The position numbers were made by a program, and so were the translations under genes. Under the pieces are notes generated by a model. It saw only the letters and a program-made list of their open reading frames with translations, was not told the DNA's origin and did not search any database. 64,000 nucleotides of DNA from Syntrophomonas sp. GTDB lineage: Bacteria > Bacillota > Syntrophomonadia > Syntrophomonadales > Syntrophomonadaceae. This document shows, piece by piece, positions 49,769 through 58,697 of the stretch (the first letter of the stretch is position 1; every line of letters begins with the position of its first letter). Location of the stretch: positions 1 through 64,000 of the forward strand of contig JAENZN010000006.1 of the NCBI GenBank assembly GCA_016841245.1, given 5' to 3'.

Positions 49769-50425
49769 ATGAAGATTGCGATTGACGGACCAGCGGGAGC
49801 TGGTAAGAGTACGGTGGCCAGGCAGTTAGCAGCTGATCTGGGGTTTGTATATATTGATACGGGTGCGATGTACAGGGCTTTGACCTGGAAAGCTATTCAG
49901 GAGTCTCTGGACCTGGATAATGAAGAATCTCTTTATGAGCTAGCCAAAAATACTGAAATCCACTTCGAATACAACTCCCATGAACAAAAAGTAATATGTA
50001 ATAATCAAGACGTAAGTGATTATTTACGCTCACCGCGTATCAATGCGGAAGTATCGAAAGTAGCGTCTAAAACACTCTTGCGCACGGTTATGGTTGCCCA
50101 GCAAAGGAAAATGGGGGAAGTCAAATCTGTAGTTATGGATGGACGTGATATAGGAGAATATGTACTCCCCGATGCTGAATACAAGTTTTTCCTGACTGCC
50201 CGAATTGAAAAAAGGGTTATGAGAAGGGCAGAAGAATTAAGGGCCAGCGGCTATGATGTTGATACTGATACTATTGAAAAAGAAATAGTAGAACGTGACC
50301 GGACTGATTCCAACAGGGAAATGGGAGCACTGAAAGTGCTGGAGGATTCAATAGTTATCGATACGAGTGAATTGAGCGTTCATGAAGTGATAGCTATAAT
50401 AAAATCCTACCTCAAGGAGGACTGA
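49769..50425 (+). CDS. cmk: Cytidylate kinase
   Basis: Phosphorylates CMP and dCMP. The 218-residue kinase has the P-loop in IDGPAGAGKSTVARQLA (about 4-20), DTGAMYRALTWKAI, the DGRDIGEYVLPDA substrate motif and RDRTDSNREMGALK. It starts the conserved cmk-plsC-ispH/rpsA run of Clostridia, with one base between its stop and plsC. Confidence 0.95.
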   Translation: MKIAIDGPAGAGKSTVARQLAADLGFVYIDTGAMYRALTWKAIQESLDLDNEESLYELAKNTEIHFEYNSHEQKVICNNQDVSDYLRSPRINAEVSKVASKTLLRTVMVAQQRKMGEVKSVVMDGRDIGEYVLPDAEYKFFLTARIEKRVMRRAEELRASGYDVDTDTIEKEIVERDRTDSNREMGALKVLEDSIVIDTSELSVHEVIAIIKSYLKED

Positions 50426-50426
50426 A

Positions 50427-51023
50427 ATGTTCTATTATTTTATAAGAGGTCTGGTCAAATTTGCCTTATTATTTCTTGGTTTGAAATATGAAGGAATACA
50501 TAACCTACCAAAAAAGGGGTCGGCAATTATTGTTGCTAACCATGTCAGTTCCTGGGATCCGTTTCTAGTTGCAACTGTCTTGCCAAGACCGGTTTATTTT
50601 ATGGCCAAGGCCGAGCTTTATAACAATAGGTTACTGGCAGCTATTTTGGGGGGCTTACATGCTTTCCCAGTTAAAAGAGGCAGTGCTGACCGAGGAGCCA
50701 TACGCAGGGCTCTTGATATATTGAATGAGGAGAAATTTCTTGGTATATTCCCGGAGGGGACCAGGAAAAAAGATACTGCGCCCCAGGCAGTTCAGACTGG
50801 TGCTGCTATGCTGGCCATAAAATCAGGTGCACAAATTATTCCTGTGGCCTGCATCGGAACTGCCGGCAGAATTCCCTGGGGCTGGGGCAGAAATAGACTG
50901 CTGGTGCGAGTTGGCAGACCGTTAGATATGGCTGAATACCGGGAGCAAAAAGCTAACTCAGCTATCCTGGAAAAATTGAGTTTAGAAATTATGAAGGAAA
51001 TAAATCTGCTTTTATCTGAATAA
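50427..51023 (+). CDS. plsC: 1-acylglycerol-3-phosphate O-acyltransferase
   Basis: Makes phosphatidate from lysophosphatidate. The 198-residue membrane-associated enzyme shows the acyltransferase motif NHVSSWDPF (HX4D, about 37-45), the second block around KRGSADRGAIRRAL, and the FPEGTRKKD motif. One N-terminal hydrophobic segment. AAGGAGG upstream overlaps the end of cmk. It goes with plsY and gpsA later in the window, giving much of the phosphatidate pathway. Confidence 0.92.
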   Translation: MFYYFIRGLVKFALLFLGLKYEGIHNLPKKGSAIIVANHVSSWDPFLVATVLPRPVYFMAKAELYNNRLLAAILGGLHAFPVKRGSADRGAIRRALDILNEEKFLGIFPEGTRKKDTAPQAVQTGAAMLAIKSGAQIIPVACIGTAGRIPWGWGRNRLLVRVGRPLDMAEYREQKANSAILEKLSLEIMKEINLLLSE

Positions 51024-51079
51024 AAGCAGGAATTAAGGGTTATTACACGAAAATATATAAATACTTGTGAGGTTAGTTT

Positions 51080-53119
51080 ATGCATACACTTATAGCCAGC
51101 CAGGCAGGTTTTTGTGCTGGTGTTAAGAGGGCTTTTAAAATAGCAGAAGAGACTGCATATGATCAGGGAAAATGGTACACTTTAGGTCCACTGGTGCATA
51201 ACGAATCAGTAGTCTCCTATTTCAGGCAAAGGGGAATAAATCCGGTTGAAAATCTAAATGAAATCCCAGAATCAGCCGGGATTATTATCAGGTCCCATGG
51301 AGTTGCGCCGGATATAATTCGTGAAGCGGAAAAAAGAGGATTGAATATAAAGGATGCAACTTGTCCGCGGGTTAGTCGGGTACATGAAATTGTACAGACT
51401 CTGGTAGCAGAAGGATATGATATAGTAATTTTTGGTGACCCCGAGCACCCGGAAGTTAAGGGTATATTAGGTTGGTGCGGCGGACAGGCCTCAGTTATTT
51501 CGAATGTAAATGAAATAATAAACCTGAAGATTTCAGATCGGCTGGGAATAGTATCCCAAACTACCAGAGATGAAAAAGAGTTTTTTCAGATAGTAAACGG
51601 TATGGCAGGTTTAGCCCATGAAATAAAGGTTTTTAATACTATATGTTCTGCTACCCAGAGAAGGCAGAATTCAGCACTAGAATTGTGCAGCAAAGTAGAT
51701 TTAATGATTGTGGTAGGGGGGGAATACAGTTCCAATACTACTACTCTTTTTAAAGAGTGTTTAAATACCGGAGTAAGAACTTACCTGGTTCAGGATGCAG
51801 CAGATATTAGCCCCCAATGGTTTAAGGGGGTATCAACAGCAGGTATTACTGCTGGTGCTTCAACTCCGGATTGGATTATTAAGGAGGTATTGTGTAGGAT
51901 GACAGAGTATGAGGAAAAGGATATTCAGAGCCAGGCTCAGGAGCAGGAGGTTAAGGCTCAAGAGCAGGAAAGTAACACCAGTGAACAGTCCAGTGAAGAA
52001 GCCAATAATGAATTATTTGCCCGCATGGAGGCAGAAATGGCTGAATATGAAACCCCTGGCAGAGGGGATGTTATAAAGGGGACCATTATACAGGTACTTG
52101 ATGATGAAGTAATGGTAGATGTAGGTGGGAAATCAGAGGGAATTGTACCCCTGAGAGAGCTTTCTTTAGCCCCAGTTGAGTCTGCTAAAGATTTTGTGCA
52201 GGTTGGCGATGAAATTGAAGTAATGATCTTAAAATGGGATGATGATGGTACTATCTTGCTTTCCAAGAAACGGGTGGATTCCAAGAAAGTGCTGGATGAA
52301 TTAGAAGACGTCTTTGAAAAGGGTGAAACTATTCAAGGCACGGTTAAGGACATAGTAAAAGGTGGGTTAATTGTAGACGTAGGTGTAGTAGGATTCCTGC
52401 CTGCATCTCATGTTGAAGATGGTTATGTCAAAAACCTGGATGAGTATAAAGACAAAACCTTCGATTTTAAGATTATTGAGTTTAATCGTAATAAAAGGCG
52501 TGGATCACAGGTTGTTTTATCCCGTCGGGAATTGGTTCTGGCCGAAAAACAACAGCAAAAACAGGAATTTTGGAGCAATATCGAAGAAGGGCAGACCCGA
52601 CCCGGCAAGGTGAAACGGATAGTTGATTACGGTGCCTTTATTGATCTGGGGGGATATGAAGGATTACTGCATGTATCTGAACTGGATCATAAGCGGGTTG
52701 AACATCCAGCCGATGTATTGCAGGAAGGCGAAGAACTCGAAGTTTATGTACTGGGTGTTGACCGAGAAAAAGAGCGGGTATCTTTAAGCCGCAAAAAATT
52801 GTTAAAGAGTCCCTGGGAGATAGCAGTGGAAACCTATTCGGAGGGTGATATCGTAGATGGAACCATAGTCAGGATCGCTCCCTTCGGTGCCTTTGTTGAG
52901 CTGGACCCGGGGGTAGACGGCCTGGTTCATATTTCCCAACTGGCTGATTACCGGGTTGAAAAACCTGAGGACGTGGTGTCAGTAAACCAGCAGGTCAAAG
53001 TTAAGATATTGAGCGTTGATGCCAATGAAAAGAGAATCGGTTTATCGATTCGAGAAGCGCAAAGGGATGAGGAACAGCAAGAAGTAGAAGAATATATGGA
53101 ACAACAGGAACAGGAATAA
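51080..53119 (+). CDS. ispH-rpsA: IspH reductase fused to ribosomal protein S1
   Basis: A 679-residue fusion. Residues 1-275 are 4-hydroxy-3-methylbut-2-enyl diphosphate reductase (IspH), an Fe-S enzyme with cysteines in GFCAGVKRA, DATCPRVSRVHE and NTICSATQRRQ, making IPP and DMAPP. A Glu/Gln-rich linker of about 45 residues follows, then four S1 RNA-binding domains (about 330-660) and an acidic tail. The fusion is known in Clostridia. Within the junction, AAGGAGGT (51881-51888) precedes an in-frame ATG (51899), so free S1 could also be produced. Isoprenoid role fits the downstream fni gene. Confidence 0.93.
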   Translation: MHTLIASQAGFCAGVKRAFKIAEETAYDQGKWYTLGPLVHNESVVSYFRQRGINPVENLNEIPESAGIIIRSHGVAPDIIREAEKRGLNIKDATCPRVSRVHEIVQTLVAEGYDIVIFGDPEHPEVKGILGWCGGQASVISNVNEIINLKISDRLGIVSQTTRDEKEFFQIVNGMAGLAHEIKVFNTICSATQRRQNSALELCSKVDLMIVVGGEYSSNTTTLFKECLNTGVRTYLVQDAADISPQWFKGVSTAGITAGASTPDWIIKEVLCRMTEYEEKDIQSQAQEQEVKAQEQESNTSEQSSEEANNELFARMEAEMAEYETPGRGDVIKGTIIQVLDDEVMVDVGGKSEGIVPLRELSLAPVESAKDFVQVGDEIEVMILKWDDDGTILLSKKRVDSKKVLDELEDVFEKGETIQGTVKDIVKGGLIVDVGVVGFLPASHVEDGYVKNLDEYKDKTFDFKIIEFNRNKRRGSQVVLSRRELVLAEKQQQKQEFWSNIEEGQTRPGKVKRIVDYGAFIDLGGYEGLLHVSELDHKRVEHPADVLQEGEELEVYVLGVDREKERVSLSRKKLLKSPWEIAVETYSEGDIVDGTIVRIAPFGAFVELDPGVDGLVHISQLADYRVEKPEDVVSVNQQVKVKILSVDANEKRIGLSIREAQRDEEQQEVEEYMEQQEQE

Positions 53120-53138
53120 TTATATGAGGTGACACGTA

Positions 53139-53339
53139 ATGCCGATATTTGAATATAAATGCAGGGATTGCGGAAATAAATTTGATCTTTTAATATCTAA
53201 TTCAGATAAAAAAAATGTCCGATGTCCGGAGTGTTCTTCTACCAAGGTAGAGCAGCAGCTGTCTTTGTTTAACACAGGTGGAAAGCCAATTTCACCTGCA
53301 CCGTTTAACTGTGACACCTGCAGCATCAGTGGTGGGTGA
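53139..53339 (+). CDS. FmdB-family zinc ribbon protein
   Basis: A 66-residue small protein with the FmdB zinc ribbon: FEYKCRDCGNKFDLLI, then VRCPECSSTKVEQQ, four cysteines in two CxxC pairs, and a short tail with another CDTC. Its role is unknown; such proteins are often called putative regulators. It begins 19 bases after rpsA and ends with its own terminator. Confidence 0.85.
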   Translation: MPIFEYKCRDCGNKFDLLISNSDKKNVRCPECSSTKVEQQLSLFNTGGKPISPAPFNCDTCSISGG

Positions 53340-53352
53340 AAAGTCAATTATT

Positions 53353-53378
53353 AAGCTGCCTGGGGCAGCTTTTTTTTA
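53353..53378 (+). terminator. Terminator after the FmdB gene
   Basis: AAGCTGCC (53353-53360) pairs with GGCAGCTT (53364-53371) around TGG, followed by a run of T. It closes the cmk to fmdB transcript. Confidence 0.9.
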
Positions 53379-53418
53379 CAATTACCAAAAGCACCACCGG
53401 AGCACAGGAGGGGGATTT

Positions 53419-54021
53419 ATGCAAGCCAGTGGAGTTATACTTTCGGGGGGAAGAAGTTCACGCATGACCTTCAATAAAGCTTTTGCAGATATCTGTGGCA
53501 GATCAGTACTGGAAATAATCATAAAAAAGTTTGAAAAGTATTTTGACGAGTTGATGATAATAACCAATGAACCTGAACTATACCATGGATTGGTGTCTGC
53601 CGTGTATATCGACGTTTATCCCCGTATGGGACCCATGGCCGGGATACATTCAGGTTTATATCATTCCAGGTATGAGACTATATTCTTGTTGGGTTGTGAC
53701 ATGCCATTTATTAATATGGAATTAGCAGCCTATATGCTGGAGAATTGCGCTGGATATGATTGTGTGGTGCCGGTAATCGATAATAAGCCGCAGCCATTAT
53801 TTGCCGTATATAATACCAGTTGCCTGTCGGCTTTAGTCGATTGCCTGGAAAATAATAAATTGAAATTGACCATGTTTGTAGAAAGCCTTAACACCAGATA
53901 TATGTATGAAAACGAAATGGAATATTTCGGTGACATTTCAACCATGTTTTTTAATGTTAATGATTTGGCCGCCTTAAAAAGAGCCAGAGAAATGTCAGGA
54001 GGTTTGCAAGATAAGAGGTAA
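53419..54021 (+). CDS. mobA: Molybdenum cofactor guanylyltransferase
   Basis: Attaches GMP to molybdopterin to make the dinucleotide cofactor used by formate dehydrogenases and related enzymes. The 200-residue protein has GVILSGGRSSRMTFNKAF (nucleotide-binding, about 5-22), DVYPRMGPMAGIHSGL, LLGCDMPFIN and PVIDNKPQPLFAVY. The frame opens at 53278, but the terminator before 53378 and AGGAGGGGG before ATG 53419 fix the start. Its end overlaps the start region of fni by 11 bases. Confidence 0.9.
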   Translation: MQASGVILSGGRSSRMTFNKAFADICGRSVLEIIIKKFEKYFDELMIITNEPELYHGLVSAVYIDVYPRMGPMAGIHSGLYHSRYETIFLLGCDMPFINMELAAYMLENCAGYDCVVPVIDNKPQPLFAVYNTSCLSALVDCLENNKLKLTMFVESLNTRYMYENEMEYFGDISTMFFNVNDLAALKRAREMSGGLQDKR

Positions 54022-55057
54022 ACGCAAGAATGAGCATATTCTTCTGGCTCAGCAAATACCAGACGGACCATGTTCAAGTGGTCTTGATAATATATATCTT
54101 ATTAACAATTCGGTACCCGAATTGGATATGGAGGATATTAATCTGGGAGTTGATTTCCTGGGTAAAAGATTAAGACTGCCTATGGTAATCAATGCCATTA
54201 CCGGAGGGACTGATCAGGCAGGCCGCATTAACCAGATATTGTCATCAATAGCTGCCCGGTATGAAATAGCCATGGCGGTAGGGTCCCAGGCTATAGCTAT
54301 AGAAGATCCGGGTTTGAGATATACTTTTTCTATTGTCAGGGAAGTTAATCCAGATGGGCTAATATTTGCGAATATCTCGGCTGGAAGTGGAATATCAGAA
54401 GCACTGGAAGCAATCGATATGATAAATGCTGATGCCCTGCAGATTCATTTTAATATTCCCCAGGAACTGGCTATGCCCGAAGGAGAACGATCCTTTCAAG
54501 GCATCCTGCCCCGGATACAGAAAATAACCGAGAATTGTCCGGTGCCGGTTATTGCCAAAGAAGTGGGATTTGGTTTCTCCCGGGAAAGTATCTGCAGGCT
54601 TTATGAAGCTGGGGTTAGTATATATGATATTGGCGGCAAAGGAGGCACCAATTTCGTATCCATTGAAGACCAGCGCAGTGGAAAGTTTATCGGTGAATTG
54701 GATCAATGGGGTATTCCAACCGCTGTGAGCCTGATAGAAGCTGTTAGTATGGATATGCCCATCCAGATTATAGCATCGGGAGGGATAAGAACTGCTCCTG
54801 ATGCTGCCAAAGCTTATGCTCTGGGAGCAGATATGGTAGGGATGGCCGCTCCGTTTCTAAGAACATTATTGAATCACGGGTCAGAGGAATTGGAAAGAAA
54901 AATAGAGGAAATGATTTACCGATTAAAAGCCGTTTTTTTAATGACCGGTTCTCGTAACCTGGAACAGATTAAAAAGCAGCCCTTGATAATACTGAATGAA
55001 ACCGCCCAATGGATTGAAGCTCGGGGCATTAATAAGCTCAGGTGGTCGAAGAGATAA
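54011..55057 (+). CDS. fni: Isopentenyl-diphosphate isomerase, type 2, with apparent AUA start
   Basis: An FMN-dependent IPP-DMAPP isomerase of about 348 residues. Core motifs: NAITGGTDQAGRIN, AVGSQAIAI, AKEVGFGFSRE, DIGGKGGTNF and IIASGGIRTAPDAAKAYALGAD. The first standard start codon in frame is TTG 54122, which would delete the conserved RKNEHILLA region needed in this family. That region is encoded upstream in the same frame. No ATG, GTG or TTG exists before it; ATA 54011 lies seven bases after a perfect AGGAGGT and gives normal family length. Start at AUA is inferred. Confidence 0.82.
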   Translation: MRGKRKNEHILLAQQIPDGPCSSGLDNIYLINNSVPELDMEDINLGVDFLGKRLRLPMVINAITGGTDQAGRINQILSSIAARYEIAMAVGSQAIAIEDPGLRYTFSIVREVNPDGLIFANISAGSGISEALEAIDMINADALQIHFNIPQELAMPEGERSFQGILPRIQKITENCPVPVIAKEVGFGFSRESICRLYEAGVSIYDIGGKGGTNFVSIEDQRSGKFIGELDQWGIPTAVSLIEAVSMDMPIQIIASGGIRTAPDAAKAYALGADMVGMAAPFLRTLLNHGSEELERKIEEMIYRLKAVFLMTGSRNLEQIKKQPLIILNETAQWIEARGINKLRWSKR

Positions 55058-55096
55058 AGTGAGAAATAGATTATAAAATTAAACATGCAATATCTG

Positions 55097-55128
55097 TAAG
55101 AAGCCGCCCATCGGGGCGGCTTCTTAGA
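55097..55128 (+). terminator. Hairpin after fni
   Basis: TAAGAAGCCGCCC (55097-55109) and GGGCGGCTTCTTA (55114-55126) form a perfect 13-base stem. The T run is short, but stem strength and position support a terminator. Confidence 0.7.
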
Positions 55129-55236
55129 TTATCGACAAAGTCGGTAAGATGACAGGACCAATGCTTAAATACTACATAAAAAGGTGCGGTAAGGGAAACA
55201 TACTCACATAAATATAAGTGAAAGGATGAGTGAATA

Positions 55237-56016
55237 ATGGCTAATTTTCCCTTGGGGCTTATCTCGCTGGTAGTTGTCTCGATACTTATTTATTTTGGGG
55301 TAGCTCATCGGGTATTGGACCGAATGAGGTTAAGTGATAAAGCCGCGCTGGCAGTTATATTTGCCATAATTGTAGGAAGTTTTGTTGATATACCCATAAG
55401 CTCACGTATTACAGTCAATCTAGGAGGGGTGGTAGCAGTAGGCCTGGCGGTATATATACTGGCAGGAGCGGGGACGGCTCATGAAAAAATACGAGCAATA
55501 GCAGCTGCCGTGGTTACCGCCTTAGCCTTATTTATAGCAGCCAGATATCTGGGTGCTGAACCTGAAACCATGTTTATTGATCCAATTTATATTTATCCTC
55601 TGGTAGCCGGTATAGTAGGTTACCTGGCCGGCAGATCCCGTAGAGGTGCATTCTTCGCAGCAGTTATAGCGGTACTGGCTCTGGATGTTGCTCAATATTT
55701 CTACCTGGTAAACAGCGGGGTAAGGGGAGTTGTACACATCGGTGGGGCAGGGGCTTTCGATTCATTGATATTAGCAGGTATTCTAGCCGTACTTCTGGCA
55801 GAACTGGTTGGGGAGACCCTGGAACGAATACAGGGAGGACCAAAAACCGAAGGCAGGCCGAAAGAATTGATTCAAAACCTCAGGGAACCCGAACCTGCTC
55901 GCAAACCATTGGAGGATGGGAATAAAGGGGATGAACCCCCCACTGAACAGTACCACCAGCAAGATGATAAAAAAGAAGGGGATGACTCAGGGGAACGGGG
56001 TGATATTCATGCCTAG
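55237..56016 (+). CDS. DUF1614-like membrane protein
   Basis: A 259-residue membrane protein with about seven hydrophobic segments and a charged C-terminal tail of about 60 residues (RPKELIQNLREPEPARKP, then Glu/Asp-rich). The conserved-looking features are SFVDIPI and AGAGTAHEK. It resembles DUF1614 proteins of spore-forming Clostridia; no function is known. It overlaps spoIIP by eight bases, so a sporulation-linked role is likely. Confidence 0.7.
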   Translation: MANFPLGLISLVVVSILIYFGVAHRVLDRMRLSDKAALAVIFAIIVGSFVDIPISSRITVNLGGVVAVGLAVYILAGAGTAHEKIRAIAAAVVTALALFIAARYLGAEPETMFIDPIYIYPLVAGIVGYLAGRSRRGAFFAAVIAVLALDVAQYFYLVNSGVRGVVHIGGAGAFDSLILAGILAVLLAELVGETLERIQGGPKTEGRPKELIQNLREPEPARKPLEDGNKGDEPPTEQYHQQDDKKEGDDSGERGDIHA

Positions 56017-57067
56017 AAAAAAACTTCTGGTTCTAGCTTTAGCCCTGGGTTTGTTATGGACTATGCTTGCTGTCTCCATGTGTACTGCCAACGAAGAAAT
56101 GCCCTCTGGTGAATATTTTACCCTGGTTGATGAAAATAACAACATGATTCATAAAACAGGAATAAAAGTCAATGTAGGGGATGAATATATCAGCGCAGAT
56201 AATGCTCGCTATAAAGTGATGGAAATCAAGGGTGACATTGCTATCTGCTCCTATCAGGGTGAAGAAAGGATGCCGGTAGTTGGGTACGATACTAAAACTC
56301 AGGCCTGGGTTTTTAAAGGACAGGATGTGCCGGTAAGTTCTGGAGATAAGAAGCCTACTATAGCAGTCTACCATACCCATAGTGATGAATCATACGTACC
56401 TTCAGACGGCAAAGAGAGTATAGAGGGTAACGGAGGTATTTACGATGTAGGTCAGGCTTTTGTTGATGAGCTTAAAAATCAGGGTTTCAATGTTAAATAC
56501 AATGAAAATAACCATAATCCCCATGATATAAATGCATACAGCCGATCAAGGAAAACGGCAGTCACTTTATTAAAACAAGAAAACCCGGATGTGATTGTAG
56601 ATGTGCACAGAGATGCAGTACCGGCAGATGTTTATCAAGCTGAAGTTGAAGGGCAAGAGGTGACTAAAATTAAGCTGGTGATAGGCAAACAGAATCCCAA
56701 CATGAAAACCAACCTGGAATTTGCTAAAAAAATCAAAGCGGTGATGGATAAACAAGAACCAGGTCTCTCCAATGGTATTTATTTAGGCAAAGGGGATTAT
56801 AATCAAGATTTAAGTCCCCAGGCCATATTGATTGAAGTTGGGGCTCATACTAACAAAAAAGAAGATGCTGAAGAAGGAGTAAAATTATTCGCTGACGCAA
56901 TGCAGAGTGCACTGGGTGTTTCTGACACCAGCAGCAGCAGTCCTGCATCCAAGCCTTTGACGCAGGACAACCAGGGCTCTCTTACCACCATCATCATTTT
57001 AATAGTAGTGGTCGCCGCAGCAGGCGGAGGTTTTTATCTTTTGAACAAAGGTTCCAGCAGCAAGTAA
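56009..57067 (+). CDS. spoIIP: Stage II sporulation protein P
   Basis: A 352-residue peptidoglycan amidase/endopeptidase of engulfment. A signal-anchor lies at residues about 5-25, then a beta-rich domain, then the zinc amidase domain with AVYHTHSDESYVP, DVGQAFVDEL, VDVHRDAVPA and ILIEVGAHTN. Unusually it ends in a serine-rich linker and a second membrane helix (TIIILIVVVAAAGGGFYLL). The frame opens at 55916, but ATG 56009 begins a typical signal sequence and follows GGGGTGA. It shares a transcript with the DUF1614-like gene. Confidence 0.88.
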   Translation: MPRKKLLVLALALGLLWTMLAVSMCTANEEMPSGEYFTLVDENNNMIHKTGIKVNVGDEYISADNARYKVMEIKGDIAICSYQGEERMPVVGYDTKTQAWVFKGQDVPVSSGDKKPTIAVYHTHSDESYVPSDGKESIEGNGGIYDVGQAFVDELKNQGFNVKYNENNHNPHDINAYSRSRKTAVTLLKQENPDVIVDVHRDAVPADVYQAEVEGQEVTKIKLVIGKQNPNMKTNLEFAKKIKAVMDKQEPGLSNGIYLGKGDYNQDLSPQAILIEVGAHTNKKEDAEEGVKLFADAMQSALGVSDTSSSSPASKPLTQDNQGSLTTIIILIVVVAAAGGGFYLLNKGSSSK

Positions 57068-57068
57068 T

Positions 57069-57959
57069 ATGGAAAACTATGGTGCAGTAATAGCTGTGGG
57101 GATAGCTGCCGGGTTGATAAATAGATGGCTGCTGCTGCGCAGCGATTACCGCCACTACCCTACTTACCCCCATGGGCAGCTGGTCCATCTGGCCCTGGGT
57201 TTTATTGCCGCCAGCCTGGGAGCGGTGGCAGTACCAGCCATAGCCAAACCCGATTTTGTAGCAGTAACGTTTTTGGTTCTGGCCGCCCAGCAGTTTCGTG
57301 AGGTAAGGAATATGGAGCGGGAAACGCTCATGAAACTTGAAGAGAGCAAGCTGGTCAGCCGGGGTACGGACTATATAGAAGGAATAGCCAGAGTTTTTGA
57401 AGCACGCAATTACCTGGTGATCATGACGGCACTGCTGACCAGTGGGGCAGCACAGTTGTGGGGGGTAAAAGCTGCCTTCATAATCAGCCCGGTGAGTATA
57501 ATGCTGACCCTCAGACTTATGAGCGGCTCGTTCATAGGAGATATTGCCGAAGTAAAAAAGGGGCTGGTACATTTTGAAGGTTCCCTGCTGATGGTAGATG
57601 ATGTGGTAATTATGAATGTGGGTCTTCCACAAACCCGGAAAAAAATAATGGATGAAGGTCTGGGGGTTATTATTAAACCTGTAGATGATAATGCTCGATT
57701 AAACCTGGATGCCCCCGGGCAGCGAAAAGCTATTATTCATGATGTGGTATCCATTCTGGGCAGCAAGGTGGATATAAATGAAACAGAGTTGATGCCCCTG
57801 GCTAGAAAGCAGGTTGATAAAGGTTATCTGGCCTTCTTTATAGTAGCTAATGAACCGGATCTGGAAATGCTCATAGAAATCGTAAAAAGGGTACCAGTGC
57901 TGGAGTCGACCCGGGGTACGACCCTTTTGAGCTACTACGGTCGAAAGGCGGCAGATTAA
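57069..57959 (+). CDS. YIEGIA-domain membrane protein
   Basis: A 296-residue protein of spore-forming Firmicutes named for its motif, here as GTDYIEGIARVFEARNYL (about 100-117). The N-terminal half has four or more membrane helices; the C-terminal half is soluble, with VKKGLVHFEGSLLMVDDVVI. No function is established. It starts two bases after spoIIP and its stop abuts the next small gene, giving a tight sporulation-linked group. Confidence 0.8.
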   Translation: MENYGAVIAVGIAAGLINRWLLLRSDYRHYPTYPHGQLVHLALGFIAASLGAVAVPAIAKPDFVAVTFLVLAAQQFREVRNMERETLMKLEESKLVSRGTDYIEGIARVFEARNYLVIMTALLTSGAAQLWGVKAAFIISPVSIMLTLRLMSGSFIGDIAEVKKGLVHFEGSLLMVDDVVIMNVGLPQTRKKIMDEGLGVIIKPVDDNARLNLDAPGQRKAIIHDVVSILGSKVDINETELMPLARKQVDKGYLAFFIVANEPDLEMLIEIVKRVPVLESTRGTTLLSYYGRKAAD

Positions 57960-58154
57960 ATGAATACGGCTTTAAGCGAATATATCCTGGCCATAATAAC
58001 CTGCGAAACGGATAAGGTTAAGGGCGGCGGCTGTCCGGTATTTTTGGCATCTGACCAGGAAGAGATGGAGAAAATCAGTCTGCTCCTGGCCCGCATCCTG
58101 GGAGGGATAGTGCATGATCTGGAAAATGGCATCTACCTGGTATGCAAACATTAA
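57960..58154 (+). CDS. Small partner protein of YIEGIA
   Basis: A 64-residue soluble protein: EYILAIITCETDKVKGGGCPVF, then EEMEKISLLLARILGGIVHDLENGIYLV. It resembles the small proteins annotated as capping complex subunit for YIEGIA, which always follow that gene. It starts on the base after the YIEGIA stop, implying coupled translation and a complex. Function unknown. Confidence 0.75.
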   Translation: MNTALSEYILAIITCETDKVKGGGCPVFLASDQEEMEKISLLLARILGGIVHDLENGIYLVCKH

Positions 58155-58228
58155 TATGAATTAGGTGTAAATAGAAATTTTGCTGGTGGATAAGATGAGT
58201 ATTAGGGCAGCGAGGGTGAGGTGGCTTT

Positions 58229-58693
58229 ATGAAAGTAATTTATCATTGTTATGGTGGAGCCCATTCATCGGTTATTGCAGCTGCCCTGCATCTTAAAATA
58301 ATAGGAAAAGAGCGGCTGCCGACGATAAACGAAATGATGGCTATACCATATTATGATAAAACGGTTAACGGAGATTTTGGTTCTATTCGTTTTATGGGTA
58401 TAGATGACAGCGGCAATGAAGTGTACGTACTGGGCAAAAAAAGCATGGGAGACAAATACACCAAAATTCTGATGGGAGTGGCGGAAATTATGGGAGCCGG
58501 GGATCAAATAATAGCCATAGATTGTCTAAACCGGGTTAACCTCAGTATGAAAATGGGCGGTTTTCTTTCGCGGCGGATAGGTCTGGTATTCCCTGGACGT
58601 CCGGTATTATTTAGAGGGACCCGGAAGGCTTTTATGACTCTGGTCAACCTGGTGGAAACAGTACGCTTAAAGAGTATTAATAAGTGCAGGTGA
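58229..58693 (+). CDS. DUF3189 family protein, first copy
   Basis: A 154-residue protein of the DUF3189 family: IYHCYGGAHSSVIAAALHL at the start, YYDKTVNGDFGSIRFMGID and VYVLGKKSMGD. The GGAHSS loop resembles a phosphate-binding turn. Known only from spore formers, function unknown. GAGGTGG precedes the ATG. The second copy follows four bases later. Confidence 0.8.
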   Translation: MKVIYHCYGGAHSSVIAAALHLKIIGKERLPTINEMMAIPYYDKTVNGDFGSIRFMGIDDSGNEVYVLGKKSMGDKYTKILMGVAEIMGAGDQIIAIDCLNRVNLSMKMGGFLSRRIGLVFPGRPVLFRGTRKAFMTLVNLVETVRLKSINKCR

Positions 58694-58697
58694 GGGT

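Noticed and set aside
53278-53418. Upstream extension of the mobA frame
   Set aside because: It overlaps fmdB and a terminator; AGGAGGGGG precedes ATG 53419.
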